Of a DNA stretch of 64,000 bases, positions 43,111 to 55,041 are shown one piece after another. Each line of letters begins with the position of its first letter. Position 1 is the stretch's first letter. The stretch is taken from contig NZ_CP079865.1 in the NCBI RefSeq assembly GCF_025263565.1, positions 2,356,001 through 2,420,000 on the forward strand. The letters run 5' to 3'. The stretch is from Mycobacterium sp. SMC-8. GTDB taxonomy: Bacteria; Actinomycetota; Actinomycetes; Mycobacteriales; Mycobacteriaceae. Under the pieces are notes generated by a model that saw only the letters and a list, made by a program, of their open reading frames with translations, had not been told where the DNA came from and ran no database searches. Made by a program: the position numbers and the translations under genes.

Positions 43111-43194
43111 GCGAGCGTGCGTGTCTGCGGCGGACACACCGCGCAAATAACCGACATCGCGCACGCTCGCACCGTGCAAGCCGCACGCTCGCGC
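43111..43194. repeat. dispersed palindromic element, copy 3 with an extra half
   Basis: Arms GCGAGCGTGCG (43111-43121) and its complement (43160-43170) are perfect. The interior GTGTCTGCGG...GGACACACCGCG resembles copies 2 and 4. An additional right arm follows at 43182-43194. Just before it lie two direct repeats of about 17 bp (CCCGCAAGCACCACACC type, about 43074-43109). The element sits after the mce operon. Confidence 0.8.
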
Positions 43195-43214
43195 CCGGCC
43201 CGCGACGCCCACCA

Positions 43215-43252
43215 TTGACATGTTGACACATATGGCTAGTCTTTGTGTCAAC
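43215..43252 (+). promoter_or_regulatory. promoter with overlapping inverted-repeat operator
   Basis: A TTGACA at 43215-43220 is followed after 16 bases by TAGTCT (43237-43242), a good sigma-A-type promoter. A perfect 9-bp inverted repeat, GTTGACACA (43222-43230) and TGTGTCAAC (43244-43252), covers the spacer, the -10 and the start site. It precedes the DUF2236 gene, which is followed by its own TetR gene, so that TetR is the probable repressor. Confidence 0.6.
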
Positions 43253-43272
43253 GACAAGGTTCGGGAGGCGCA

Positions 43273-44232
43273 ATGGTCGCGGTCGTCGAGCAGTCCTCAC
43301 CCAGCTCCACCGAGAACATCCGGCCGAAAGTCCTTCACGAGTTCCGCAAGCACTCCGGCAGCGTGCTGAGCGGACTCTTCGGCGCTGCCGCATTCGACGA
43401 GGTCGCGCTGGTGCCGGTGGCGGCCGCGGTCGACAAGACCGGGCGGTTCGCCTCGAACTTCGCTGACCGCGGTGTGCGCAGCGGGTTTTCGGCACTGCTG
43501 GCGATCTGGGGCGACGCGGCGGACCGCGCGGCGGAGGGCGAGCGGCTCAAGCGGATGCACCGGGAGGTGCGCGGTCGCGGGGCCGGGGACTTCGCTGACG
43601 TGCGCTACAGCGCGCTGGATCCCAAGCTGTGGAACTGGATCGCGGTCAGCGGACTGTTCGTGGTGCTCAACTCGTTCACCCCGTGCACCGGGATCACGTT
43701 GACCGAGGACGAGCGGGAAGCGGCGTATCAGCAACTGCTGGAGGGCTTCCGGTCGCTGGAGCTGCCGGGAAAGAACGCGAAGCTGCCCGCGACCTACACC
43801 GAGGCCGAGCAGTACTACGAGTCGATGGTCGACGGAGAGCTCGCGTCGAATCCGTTCCTGCGCCAGGTCACCGAAAACCTCACCAGGCTTCCGCTGCCGA
43901 CGCTGATGCTGCCGCCGGCGTTGCGGTTGGCGCTGACCCCCGGCTGGCTGGCGCTGCGGCCGCTGGCCGGCAGGGTGGTGACCGTGTGCTCGTTCGGCAT
44001 CCTGCACCCCGGTATCCGCGACATGTCCGGCTTCCGGTGGGATACGCGCCACGACCGCGAGTTCGCGCTCTACACCCGGCTGCTGCAGTTGGCGTGGCGC
44101 ACCCTGCCCGACAGAGTGCTGCTAATCCCGTTGGCCCGCAACAGGATCGAATACGAGAAGCTGGTACGGCTGCACCGTTCAGTCGCCCTTGATTCGTTCG
44201 CGCCGCCACCTGGCCGCTGCCCGGCGGGCTGA
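43273..44232 (+). CDS. DUF2236 (MpaB-type) oxygenase-like protein 3
   Basis: ATG at 43273 follows GGGAGGCGCA and gives a 319-residue protein. It has the DUF2236 pattern GLFGAAAFDEVALVPVAAAV early, VRYSALDPKLWNWIAVSG in the middle (the YxALDPxLW motif shared with paralogue 1) and a C-terminal helical region. It is less His-rich than paralogue 1, so its cofactor binding is less certain. It shares an operon with a TetR gene 7 bp downstream. Third DUF2236 copy within 16 kb. Confidence 0.75.
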   Translation: MVAVVEQSSPSSTENIRPKVLHEFRKHSGSVLSGLFGAAAFDEVALVPVAAAVDKTGRFASNFADRGVRSGFSALLAIWGDAADRAAEGERLKRMHREVRGRGAGDFADVRYSALDPKLWNWIAVSGLFVVLNSFTPCTGITLTEDEREAAYQQLLEGFRSLELPGKNAKLPATYTEAEQYYESMVDGELASNPFLRQVTENLTRLPLPTLMLPPALRLALTPGWLALRPLAGRVVTVCSFGILHPGIRDMSGFRWDTRHDREFALYTRLLQLAWRTLPDRVLLIPLARNRIEYEKLVRLHRSVALDSFAPPPGRCPAG

Positions 44233-44239
44233 CCTGCCG

Positions 44240-44827
44240 ATGCGGCGCGCGCGCACCAGGAACACCCCCGGCGAACAAGAAGCCGCGATCCTCAAGGCCG
44301 CGGCCGAAGAGGTCGCGCTCGTCGGCGTCGGCCGCCTCAACATGGACGTGATCGCCCGCCAGGCCGGCGTCAGCCGCAGCACGCTGTACCGGAGGTTCCC
44401 CAGCCGCGACGCACTGATCACCGAATTGGGGCGGCAGACTTTCGACTTCGCGATGGCGCGATTGCAGACCGTGGCCATCGACTCCGGACCCCAGCAGGCC
44501 GCGGTCGCCTGTTTCCGCGAAGGGGTACGGCTGCTCACCGGTGAACCGGTGATGCGCAGGTTCCTTCAGCTCGACGGCGAGTTCACCGCCACCACCGAGA
44601 TGGTCGAGGAGGCAAGGCTGTTCCTGGTCAGTGCGGCCACCGCGATGGCCAAGGCCCTGCGGGCGGCCGGGGCCACCATGCCCGACGATCAGCTGCTCGC
44701 CGTCGCCGACATCCACATCCGGCTCGCCGCCTCACTGGTCCAGGTCAGCACCCCCGTCCTCGACGTCACAGATGACGAGGCCGTCGCCGGCTACGCCCGC
44801 ACCCACCTCGCGCCGCTGGTGCACTGA
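44240..44827 (+). CDS. TetR-family regulator 2
   Basis: The 195-residue protein has the HTH of TetR proteins (about 20-60: VGRLNMDVIARQAGVSRSTLY then RRFPSRDALI) and a helical C-terminal domain. ATG at 44240 lies 7 bp after the DUF2236 stop; an earlier start at 44189 would overlap that gene. It probably represses the promoter at 43215-43252 through the inverted repeat there. A FadD gene follows 73 bp downstream. Confidence 0.85.
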   Translation: MRRARTRNTPGEQEAAILKAAAEEVALVGVGRLNMDVIARQAGVSRSTLYRRFPSRDALITELGRQTFDFAMARLQTVAIDSGPQQAAVACFREGVRLLTGEPVMRRFLQLDGEFTATTEMVEEARLFLVSAATAMAKALRAAGATMPDDQLLAVADIHIRLAASLVQVSTPVLDVTDDEAVAGYARTHLAPLVH

Positions 44828-44900
44828 ATTCTGTGAAGTCGTTGTGGGCGATTGTGCGAATCCGCTCAGCGGCGCGCATCAGCGTGGCACGCTTCTGCCC

Positions 44901-46463
44901 ATGGCCGACCTGTCCGCACCGCAATTCCTCGACGAACGCCTCGCACACTGGGCGACCACCAAACCCGACGACGAAGCCATGGATTACCTCGACCGGTCCT
45001 GGACCTGGTCGCAGTGGAACGAACGGGTTCGCCGCCTCGCCGGTGCGCTGAAGGAGCGGGGCGTCACGCGGGGCGACGTGGTGGCCTTCCTCGACAAGAA
45101 CCACCCGGCGTGCGTCGAGCTCACCTTCGCCGCGGCATCGCTGGGCGCGGCCAACGCGATCATCAACTTCCGGCTGGCCGCCGACGAACTCGACTATGTG
45201 CTCAACGATTCCGGCGCGAAGCTGCTCATCGTGGGTCAGGAGTTCAAGGACGCGGTCGACGGCATCCGCGACAAGCTCACCAACATCGACCATGTCATCT
45301 CCGTCAAGCCCGAAGGAGACGACGAGTACGAGGACCTGCTGGCGGCCGCCACCCCCGCCGAACGCTCGTCGGAGGTTCAGCCTGACGACGTGTGCATCAT
45401 CATGTACTCGTCGGGGACCACGGGCCGCCCGAAAGGTGTCGAGCTCACCCAGTCCAACATCATCGCCCACACCCTCAATGCCCACGAGGGCTTCGAGTTC
45501 GACGAGGGTGACAAGAACATGGTGGCGATGCCGCTGTTCCACGTCGGCGGATCGTCGTACGTGCAGTTCGGAATTCACGACGGCTTCCCGAGCGTGATGA
45601 CCCGCGACGTTGACGGCATGACCCTGGCCGGGGCGATTCTCAAGGGCGCCAACCGTACATTCCTGGTGCCGGCGGTGCTGGCCAAGCTGCTCGAGGCCGG
45701 TGAGGACGCAGTGAAACTGTTCTCGTCGCTCAAGACCTTCGCCTACGGAGCGTCGCCGATGCCGCTGCCGCTGCTGCGTCAGGCGTTACAGGCTTGGCCG
45801 GACACCGATTTCATGCAGGCCTACGGGCTGACCGAACTGTGCGGCGTGATCAGCCACCTGCTGCCCGAAGCGCACCGCGACCCGGGGAAAGAGGAGCGGC
45901 TGTCCAGTGCGGGCACGCTGGTGCCCAACGCCGAGGTGCGTGTCGTCGATCCGGACACCCTGGAAGACGTCCCGACCGGCACGCAAGGCGAACTATGGTT
46001 CCGCTCACCGCAATTGATGAAGGGCTATCACAACAAGCCGGAGGCGACCGCCGAGGCCGTCACCGACGACGGCTGGTTCCGCACCGGCGACATCGGCCGC
46101 GTCGACGAGGGCGGCTACATCTTCGTCGAGGACCGGCTCAAGGACATGATCATCTCCGGCGGCGAGAACATCTACTCCATCGAGGTGGAGCGGGTGCTGG
46201 CCGAACACGAGGCCGTCGTCGAGGTCGCGGTGATCGGCGTCCCCGACGAGAAGTGGGGTGAGGTCGTCAAGGCCGTCGTCGTCCTGGAGGGCGAGGCGTC
46301 CGAAAGCGAGCTGATCGCCTTCGCCCGTGAGCGGCTGGCCGCCTACAAGTGTCCGAAGTCGGTCGACATCGCCGACGAGCTGCCGCGCAACCCCACCGGC
46401 AAGATCCTGAAAAAGGAGCTGCGCAAGCCCCACTGGGAGGTCCGCGACCGCACCACGGTGTAG
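44901..46463 (+). CDS. fatty-acyl-CoA synthetase (FadD-type)
   Basis: ANL ligase of 520 residues with P-loop YSSGTTGRPKG at 169-179, A5 YGLTELCG, A7 RTGDIGRVDEGGY, hinge DRLKDMIISGGENIYSIEVE and catalytic Lys in PTGKILKKEL near the C terminus. It should activate a carboxylic acid to its CoA ester. ATG at 44901; the open frame extends upstream but runs through the TetR gene. It is the last gene of the lipid block around the mce operon and probably shares transcription with DUF2236-3 and TetR-2. Confidence 0.88.
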   Translation: MADLSAPQFLDERLAHWATTKPDDEAMDYLDRSWTWSQWNERVRRLAGALKERGVTRGDVVAFLDKNHPACVELTFAAASLGAANAIINFRLAADELDYVLNDSGAKLLIVGQEFKDAVDGIRDKLTNIDHVISVKPEGDDEYEDLLAAATPAERSSEVQPDDVCIIMYSSGTTGRPKGVELTQSNIIAHTLNAHEGFEFDEGDKNMVAMPLFHVGGSSYVQFGIHDGFPSVMTRDVDGMTLAGAILKGANRTFLVPAVLAKLLEAGEDAVKLFSSLKTFAYGASPMPLPLLRQALQAWPDTDFMQAYGLTELCGVISHLLPEAHRDPGKEERLSSAGTLVPNAEVRVVDPDTLEDVPTGTQGELWFRSPQLMKGYHNKPEATAEAVTDDGWFRTGDIGRVDEGGYIFVEDRLKDMIISGGENIYSIEVERVLAEHEAVVEVAVIGVPDEKWGEVVKAVVVLEGEASESELIAFARERLAAYKCPKSVDIADELPRNPTGKILKKELRKPHWEVRDRTTV

Positions 46464-46531
46464 TCCCAGACCCCGGTTGCGGTGAGTCGGCGGCCCCGCG
46501 CCGCCCGTCCCCTCCGGCCGCACCCGGAGAT

Positions 46532-46565
46532 GCCGGTCACCATTTGTTTCCGGGACATGACCGGC
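46532..46565. terminator. hairpin after fadD
   Basis: A perfect 8-bp inverted repeat, GCCGGTCA (46532-46539) and TGACCGGC (46558-46565), with an 18-base loop containing TTTGTTT, lies about 70 bp after the ligase stop and just before the riboswitch leader. It may end the upstream transcript. Confidence 0.4.
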
Positions 46566-46615
46566 CTGGAACTGTTGGGTAACGTGGCCGGTGCAGCGCC
46601 CAATTCCGGGTGCTG

Positions 46616-46655
46616 GCGGACGAGGGAGCAGTACCCGCAGCGACAAGACTGACTC
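46616..46655 (+). ncRNA. guanidine-III (mini-ykkC) riboswitch
   Basis: The 40-base segment has the conserved blocks of the class III guanidine aptamer: GGACGAGG, then GUACCC, then GACAAGAC. The helices are complementary: GCGG (46616-46619) with CCGC, and GAGCAGU with ACUGaCUC near 46646-46655, with base pairs that differ from the known Thermobifida example in a compensating way. It ends a few bases before a GGAGG ribosome-binding site and the start of an SMR gene, the standard target. Binding guanidinium should free translation of the exporter. A -10-like TAACGT lies at 46580-46585. Confidence 0.85.
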
Positions 46656-46669
46656 GTTGAGGAGGTCTT

Positions 46670-46984
46670 GTGGCTTGGCTGGTTCTGGTGGTCAGCGGCT
46701 TCTTCGAGGCCGTCTGGGCGGCCGCGCTCGGCATGTCGAACAACTTCCGGCGGTGGCGGCCCGTCCTGGTCGTCGCGATCACCATGCCCACGAGCCTGGC
46801 GGGCCTGGCGTACGCGATGCGGACATTGCCGACGGGGACGGCCTACGCCGTGTGGGTCGGGATCGGCGCGTCGCTGACGGTGCTCTGGGCGATCACGACG
46901 AAGAGGGAGGCGGCCTCCACGGCGCGCCTGCTGTTGCTGTTGCTGCTCGTCGGCAGTGTCGCCGGACTGAAGGTGGTGAGCTGA
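46670..46984 (+). CDS. SMR guanidinium exporter subunit 1
   Basis: The 104-residue protein has four helices and the SMR glutamate at residue 13 (FFEAVWAAALG), the proton/substrate-coupled site. The GTG at 46670 follows GGAGG at 46661-46665, just after the guanidine riboswitch. It is paired with a second SMR gene 1 bp downstream, the arrangement of heteromeric SMR proteins. With the riboswitch, the function is very probably export of guanidinium (Gdx type). Confidence 0.9.
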   Translation: MAWLVLVVSGFFEAVWAAALGMSNNFRRWRPVLVVAITMPTSLAGLAYAMRTLPTGTAYAVWVGIGASLTVLWAITTKREAASTARLLLLLLLVGSVAGLKVVS

Positions 46985-46985
46985 C

Positions 46986-47360
46986 ATGCCGTGGACGATC
47001 CTGATCGTCAGCGCGGTGATGGAAGCGGTGTGGGCGACCGCGCTCGGCGAGTCCGACGGTTTCACCCGGCCGGGCTCGACCGTGGTGTTCCTGGTGGCGA
47101 TGGTGCTGAGCATCTGGGGCCTCGGCTGGGCGGTCAAGCACATCCCGATCGGCTCGGCCTATGCGGTGTGGACCGGCCTGGGTGCGGCCCTGACCGTCGG
47201 TTATGCGATGGCCACCGGTGCCGAGGCCGTCTCCGCTGCCAAGTTGATCTTCGTGAGCGGCATCATCGTCGCCGTCGTCGGCCTGAAGATGCTGCCGTCG
47301 GGCGCCGACAGGCCCGACGCCGAACCCCTGCCGCTGGTGCTGGAGCAGGCCGGCCGCTGA
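46986..47360 (+). CDS. SMR guanidinium exporter subunit 2
   Basis: The 124-residue partner has Glu13 in VMEAVWATALGESDGFTR, a segment close to the Gdx/SugE signature, and four helices, with a C-terminal polar extension (about 105-124) not found in subunit 1. It starts 1 bp after subunit 1. Paired SMR proteins usually insert in opposite orientations and function as heterodimers. It ends just before menC. Confidence 0.9.
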   Translation: MPWTILIVSAVMEAVWATALGESDGFTRPGSTVVFLVAMVLSIWGLGWAVKHIPIGSAYAVWTGLGAALTVGYAMATGAEAVSAAKLIFVSGIIVAVVGLKMLPSGADRPDAEPLPLVLEQAGR

Positions 47361-47374
47361 GGCACGATGAAGCG

Positions 47375-48331
47375 GTGGTGGAACTCGTCGACGTCCTTGA
47401 GCGGCTGCACATCGTGGCGCTGCCGATGCGGGTCCGCTTCCGCGGCATCACCACGCGCGAACTCGCTCTGATCGAGGGCCCCACCGGCTGGGGCGAGTTC
47501 GGTGCGTTCGTCGAATACCGGCCGCCGGAGGCCGCGCACTGGCTGGCCGCCGGCATCGAGGCCGCCTACCGCCCGCTGCCCGCGCCGCGCCGTGCCCGCA
47601 TCCCGATCAACGCGACGGTGCCGGCCGTCCCGGCGGCGCAGGTCACCGACGTGCTCGCGCGCTTCCCCGGCGCGCGCACCGCGAAGGTGAAGGTCGCCGA
47701 ACCCGGCCAGACGCTGGCCGACGACGTGGCCCGGGTCGACGCCGTGCGCGCCGTGGTGCCGACGGTGCGGGTGGACGCCAACGGTGGCTGGACGGTCGAG
47801 GAGGCGGTCGCGGCGGCGCGGGCGTTGACGGCCGACGGTCCGCTCGAGTACCTGGAACAACCGTGCCGCACCGTGTCCGAGCTGGCCGAGGTACGCCGCC
47901 GGGTCGACGTCCCCGTCGCCGCCGACGAGAGCATCCGTAAGGCCGACGACCCACTGCACGTCGTCCGCAGCGGCGCCGCCGACGTCGCCGTGCTCAAGGT
48001 CGCCCCGCTGGGCGGTGTCCACGCGATGCTGCAGATCGCCGCGCAGATCGACATCCCCGTCGTGGTCTCCAGCGCGCTGGACTCCGCGGTCGGCATCGGG
48101 GTCGGGCTGGTCGCCGCGGCCGCGCTGCCCACACTCGGGCACGCCTGCGGGCTCGGCACCGGCGGACTGTTCGTCGAGGACGTCGCCGCGTCCGTCGTCC
48201 CGGCCGACGGCTACCTGCCCGCCGCGACCGTCACCCCCGACCCCGACCGGGTCGCGGCGCTGGCCGCCCCGCCGGACCGCAGGCAGTGGTGGATCGACCG
48301 GGTCCGGGAGTGCTTTCCGCTGCTGTCCTGA
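47375..48331 (+). CDS. menC: o-succinylbenzoate synthase MenC
   Basis: Enolase-superfamily enzyme that dehydrates SHCHC to o-succinylbenzoate. The catalytic KxK is at 104 and 106 (TAKVKVA), metal ligands at D134 (VRVDANGGW), E161 (YLEQPC) and D184 (VAADES), and the second lysine at 208 (VLKVAP). The N-terminal LHIVALPMRVRFRGITTRE matches mycobacterial MenC. Start is GTG at 47375 or 47378. It precedes two DJ-1-type genes, then bpoC and menD. Confidence 0.94.
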   Translation: MVELVDVLERLHIVALPMRVRFRGITTRELALIEGPTGWGEFGAFVEYRPPEAAHWLAAGIEAAYRPLPAPRRARIPINATVPAVPAAQVTDVLARFPGARTAKVKVAEPGQTLADDVARVDAVRAVVPTVRVDANGGWTVEEAVAAARALTADGPLEYLEQPCRTVSELAEVRRRVDVPVAADESIRKADDPLHVVRSGAADVAVLKVAPLGGVHAMLQIAAQIDIPVVVSSALDSAVGIGVGLVAAAALPTLGHACGLGTGGLFVEDVAASVVPADGYLPAATVTPDPDRVAALAAPPDRRQWWIDRVRECFPLLS

Positions 48332-48384
48332 TCTGTGGGGTGCATGGCCTGGACGCCATCCCGCCCCTGGACGACACTGGGGGC

Positions 48385-49350
48385 ATGGCGCGCACCGTGC
48401 TGATCGTCGGATTCCCCGGCGTGCAGGCGCTCGACCTCGTCGGCCCCTTCGACGTGTTCACCAGTGCCTCGGTGTACGTCAGCGGGCAGGGCCTCGGTGA
48501 GGGATACGCGGTCCGGGTCGTGTCCGTCGACGGTGTCGCGGTCAGCACCGGCACCGGATTGACCCTGGTCGCCGAGCCGCTGCCCGACCCCGGCGACCCG
48601 GTCGACACCGTCGTGCTGCCGGGCGGCTGGGGTGTCGAGACGGCGCGCCGGGACCCGGCGCTGATCGACTGGGTCGCGGCTGTCACACCGAACGCCCGCC
48701 GGGTGGTCAGCGTATGCAACGGCGCCGTGCTGGCCGCACAGGCAGGACTGCTCGACGGTTGCGTGGCCACCACGCACTGGGCGTCGGCCTCCCACATGGC
48801 CGCCGAGTTCCCGGCGGTCACCGTCGATCCCGATCCGATCTTCGTGCGCAGTTCGGAGAAGGTGTGGACCGCCGCGGGCGTCACCTCCGGTATCGACCTC
48901 GCGCTGGCGCTGGTCGAGGAGGATCACGGCACCGAGGCCGCACAGACCATCGCCCGCTACCTGGTGATGTACCTGCGCAGGCCCGGCGGCCAGACCCAGT
49001 TCGCCGCGCCGGTGTGGATGCCCCGCGCCCGGCGCACCCCGATTCGCGACGTGCAGGAGGCGATCGAGTCCGAACCCGGTGGTGCGCACAGCATCTCGGA
49101 GCTCGCCCGGCGCGCCGCGATGAGCCCGCGCCACTTCACCCGGGTGTTCACCGACGAGGTCGGGGAGGCGCCCGGCGCGTATGTGGAACGGGTCCGCACC
49201 GAAGCGGCGCGCCGCCAACTGGAGGAGACCGACGACACCGTCACGGTGATCGCCGCGCGCTGCGGCTTCGGGTCGGCGGAGACGTTGCGCCGCAGCTTCG
49301 TTCGCCGTTTGGGCGTATCACCTGACCGGTACCGCAGAACATTCGCCTGA
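48385..49350 (+). CDS. GlxA-type regulator: DJ-1/PfpI domain fused to AraC HTH
   Basis: The 321-residue protein joins a DJ-1/PfpI-like domain (about 1-190; nucleophile-elbow Cys111 in SVCNGA) and a C-terminal AraC double HTH (about 225-320: ISELARRAAMSPRHFTRVF and VTVIAARCGFGSAETLRRSF). It may sense a small molecule with the N-terminal domain. ATG at 48385. The next gene, only 17 bp away, is a stand-alone DJ-1/PfpI protein and is the probable target or partner. Ligand unknown. Confidence 0.88.
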   Translation: MARTVLIVGFPGVQALDLVGPFDVFTSASVYVSGQGLGEGYAVRVVSVDGVAVSTGTGLTLVAEPLPDPGDPVDTVVLPGGWGVETARRDPALIDWVAAVTPNARRVVSVCNGAVLAAQAGLLDGCVATTHWASASHMAAEFPAVTVDPDPIFVRSSEKVWTAAGVTSGIDLALALVEEDHGTEAAQTIARYLVMYLRRPGGQTQFAAPVWMPRARRTPIRDVQEAIESEPGGAHSISELARRAAMSPRHFTRVFTDEVGEAPGAYVERVRTEAARRQLEETDDTVTVIAARCGFGSAETLRRSFVRRLGVSPDRYRRTFA

Positions 49351-49367
49351 GAGATCGAGGAGGGACC

Positions 49368-50099
49368 ATGCAGGTCGCCATCATGCTGTATCCCGGGTAT
49401 ACCGCCCTGGACTTCATCGGACCCTACGAGAGCCTCCGCTGGCTGCCCGACGTCGAGGTCCGATTCGTCTGGCACGAGCCGGGTCCGATCGCCGCCGATT
49501 CGCACGTGCTGCTCATCGGCGCCACCCACAGTTTCGACGAGACGCCGTCGCCGGACATCGTCCTGATCCCCGGCGGCTTCGCCACCATGGAGCACGCCCG
49601 CGACCAGAAGGTGCTCGACTGGGTGCGGCGGGCGCACCGCACGTCGACGTGGACGACGTCGGTGTGCTCGGGGTCGGTGATCCTGGCCGCCGCGGGGGTG
49701 CTCGACGGCAAGCGCGCCACGTCGCACTGGGCGGCGCTGCCGGTGCTCAAGACGCTCGGCGCGCAGCCGGTCGGCGACCAGCGGATCGTGGTCGCCGACG
49801 AGAAGACCGTCACCGCGGCGGGAGTGTCGGCGGGCATCGACCTGGGCCTGTGGCTGGCCGGGCGCATCGCCGGCGAGGCCAGAGCCAAGGCCATCCAGCT
49901 GTCGATGGAGTACGACCCGCAGCCGCCGTTCGACTCCGGGCACATGTCGAAGGCCTCGGCGTCGACCAAGGCGCTGGCCACCGCGCTGATGGGCAAGGAG
50001 ATGGTCAAACCGGCGGCGCTGGCCACCTCCACCGCGCTGCTGTGGGACGCCGCGCTCAAGCGGATTCGGCGTGGAAAGCCGGTCGCGAAAGTGCGCTGA
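49368..50099 (+). CDS. DJ-1/PfpI family protein (isonitrile hydratase-like)
   Basis: The 243-residue protein has the DJ-1 fold with Cys100 at the nucleophile elbow (TTSVCSGSVILAAAG), Asp15 in YTALDFIGPYE and a long C-terminal helix. The pattern is that of isocyanide hydratase (InhA). ATG at 49368 follows GAGGAGGGA, a strong ribosome-binding site. It is encoded directly after the GlxA-type regulator, suggesting that the two respond to the same compound. Substrate not proven. Confidence 0.85.
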   Translation: MQVAIMLYPGYTALDFIGPYESLRWLPDVEVRFVWHEPGPIAADSHVLLIGATHSFDETPSPDIVLIPGGFATMEHARDQKVLDWVRRAHRTSTWTTSVCSGSVILAAAGVLDGKRATSHWAALPVLKTLGAQPVGDQRIVVADEKTVTAAGVSAGIDLGLWLAGRIAGEARAKAIQLSMEYDPQPPFDSGHMSKASASTKALATALMGKEMVKPAALATSTALLWDAALKRIRRGKPVAKVR

Positions 50100-50174
50100 G
50101 AGCGTGATGACGGCCCGACCGGCACTGTCGAGCGCACTCTCGGCGCCTCGCGGGCTTCCAGTAGCGTCGGCGGG

Positions 50175-53121
<2,947 letters not shown>

Positions 53122-53885
53122 ATGTCGAGCCTCTTGCCGGCGTTGAGGTCGAACACGGTCGGGGTGCCGGTCTCGGTGCGGTCGATGTCGAACAGCAGAT
53201 CGAAGTTGGTGTCGTCCATCTCGACGACGTCGACGGCCTCCGAGCCGCTGGCGATGTGGTCGGCCACGGCATCGGCGATACCCGCGCTGCCGGCCATGTC
53301 GCGCAGCTGCCGGCCGGTGAACTCCGGGCCGCCGGGCTGCTGGTTGACCCACAGCTCGTGGACGAAGCGCTGCAGCTGGGTGCCGGTGGCCGCGGAGTTG
53401 TCGACGGCGTCGGCGGCCAGGAACAGCGCGTTGGCCACCTGCGCCGAGTACCCGTCGTAGCTGGTGTCGAGGAACGTCAGCGGCCGGTAGGTGACCTGCA
53501 GCGCGCCGACGGTGATCTGGTAGGCGAGCTGGTCGCCGAAGTCGTACTGCAGGTCGCCGCAGTGCGTGCACTGCGGCTCGGTGTAGATCTCGATCTTGGC
53601 GGGCGCGTCGTCGAAGCCTGCGACGATGCCGAACCCGTCCTCGGTCAGCGCCAGCGGCGTCGCGGTCGCGTCGACGCGGGGGGCGCCGCTGATCTCGGTG
53701 GTGCATCCGAGCGCCGTCGTCAGCAACCCGAGCGCCGCAAGCGCGGCCAGAGGGCGTGTCCAGTGCATGGGTCCATCCTTGTCGCGATGACGGTTCGGGG
53801 CCCGCTTTTGGCCGCGCACCGGGTATTCGTGTGACATATCCCTGCGCGCAACCTCGCCGACAGCTGACGATGTCACCGTCGGCGT

Positions 53886-55013
53886 GTGCGCGTTGCCATC
53901 GTCGCCGAATCGTTCCTGCCGAATGTCAACGGGGTCACCAACTCGGTGCTCCGGGTGATCGAGCATCTGCGTCGCACCGGCCACGAAGCCTTGGTGATCG
54001 CTCCGGACACCCCGCGCGGGCAGCCGGTCGCCGACAAGGTGCACGACGGGGTCCGGGTGCACCGGGTTCCGTCGATGATGCTCCCGAAGGTCACCTCGCT
54101 GCCGCTGGGGGTTCCGCGGCCGCGGATGGTCGGGGTGCTGCGCGGATTCGCGCCTGACGTGGTGCATCTGGCCTCCCCGGCCCTGCTCGGGTGGGGTGGG
54201 GTGCACGCCGCGCGGCGTCTCGGTGTCCCGACGGTGGCCGTCTTCCAGACCGACGTCGCCGGTTTCGCGCAGAGCTACGGGGTGGGGATGCTCTCGCAGG
54301 CGTCATGGGCCTGGACCCGCCGGCTGCACGCCAAGGCCGACCGCACGCTGGCGCCGTCTACTGCGGCGATCGAAAGCCTTGCCGCACATCAGATTCCCCG
54401 AGTGCACAAATGGGCTCGCGGGGTCGACGTGACGGGCTTCGTGCCGTCGGCACGTGACGAGGAGCTACGGCGCTCGTGGTCGCCCGACGGAAAGCCCGTC
54501 ATCGGTTTCGTCGGCCGGTTGGCGCCCGAGAAGCACGTCGAGCGGCTGGCCGCTTTGCACGCGCGCGACGATCTGCAGCTCGTCGTGGTCGGTGACGGCG
54601 TGGACCGCGCCAAGCTCGAAAACATGCTTCCCCGGGCGGTTTTCACCGGCGCCCTGTATGGGCCCGAGTTGGCGGCCGCCTACGCCAGCATGGACGTGTT
54701 CGTCCACCCCGGGGAGCACGAGACCTTCTGTCAGGCGGTTCAGGAGGCGATGGCCTCGGGACTGCCGGTGGTCGCGCCGGACGCCGGCGGGCCTCGCGAT
54801 CTGGTCACCCCGTACCGCACTGGATTCCTGCTCCCGGTAACCGAATTCGAGAACCGGCTCTCGGCATCGGTCGACCACCTGATCGCCGAACGTCGCCGCT
54901 ACTCGGTGGCCGCCCGCCGCAGCGTGCTGGGCCGCAGCTGGCCGGCGATCTGCGACGAGCTGCTCGGGCACTACGACGCGGTGCTGGGGGCCCGCCGCCT
55001 GCGCGCGGCGTAG
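53886..55013 (+). CDS. mgtA: GDP-mannose-dependent alpha-mannosyltransferase MgtA
   Basis: GT-B enzyme of family 4, 375 residues. The N-terminal half starts [20 protein letters not shown], the nucleotide-binding C-terminal half has [14 protein letters not shown] and the EX7E motif in [12 protein letters not shown]. In M. tuberculosis MgtA (formerly PimB, Rv0557) adds mannose to a glucuronosyl-diacylglycerol, supporting lipomannan-like glycolipids. GTG at 53886. In the reference order menG follows directly; here an SDR and an IS110 element lie between. Confidence 0.9.
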   Translation: MRVAIVAESFLPNVNGVTNSVLRVIEHLRRTGHEALVIAPDTPRGQPVADKVHDGVRVHRVPSMMLPKVTSLPLGVPRPRMVGVLRGFAPDVVHLASPALLGWGGVHAARRLGVPTVAVFQTDVAGFAQSYGVGMLSQASWAWTRRLHAKADRTLAPSTAAIESLAAHQIPRVHKWARGVDVTGFVPSARDEELRRSWSPDGKPVIGFVGRLAPEKHVERLAALHARDDLQLVVVGDGVDRAKLENMLPRAVFTGALYGPELAAAYASMDVFVHPGEHETFCQAVQEAMASGLPVVAPDAGGPRDLVTPYRTGFLLPVTEFENRLSASVDHLIAERRRYSVAARRSVLGRSWPAICDELLGHYDAVLGARRLRAA

Positions 55014-55041
55014 GCGGCCCGGTCACATCGCGCGCCGCGCC

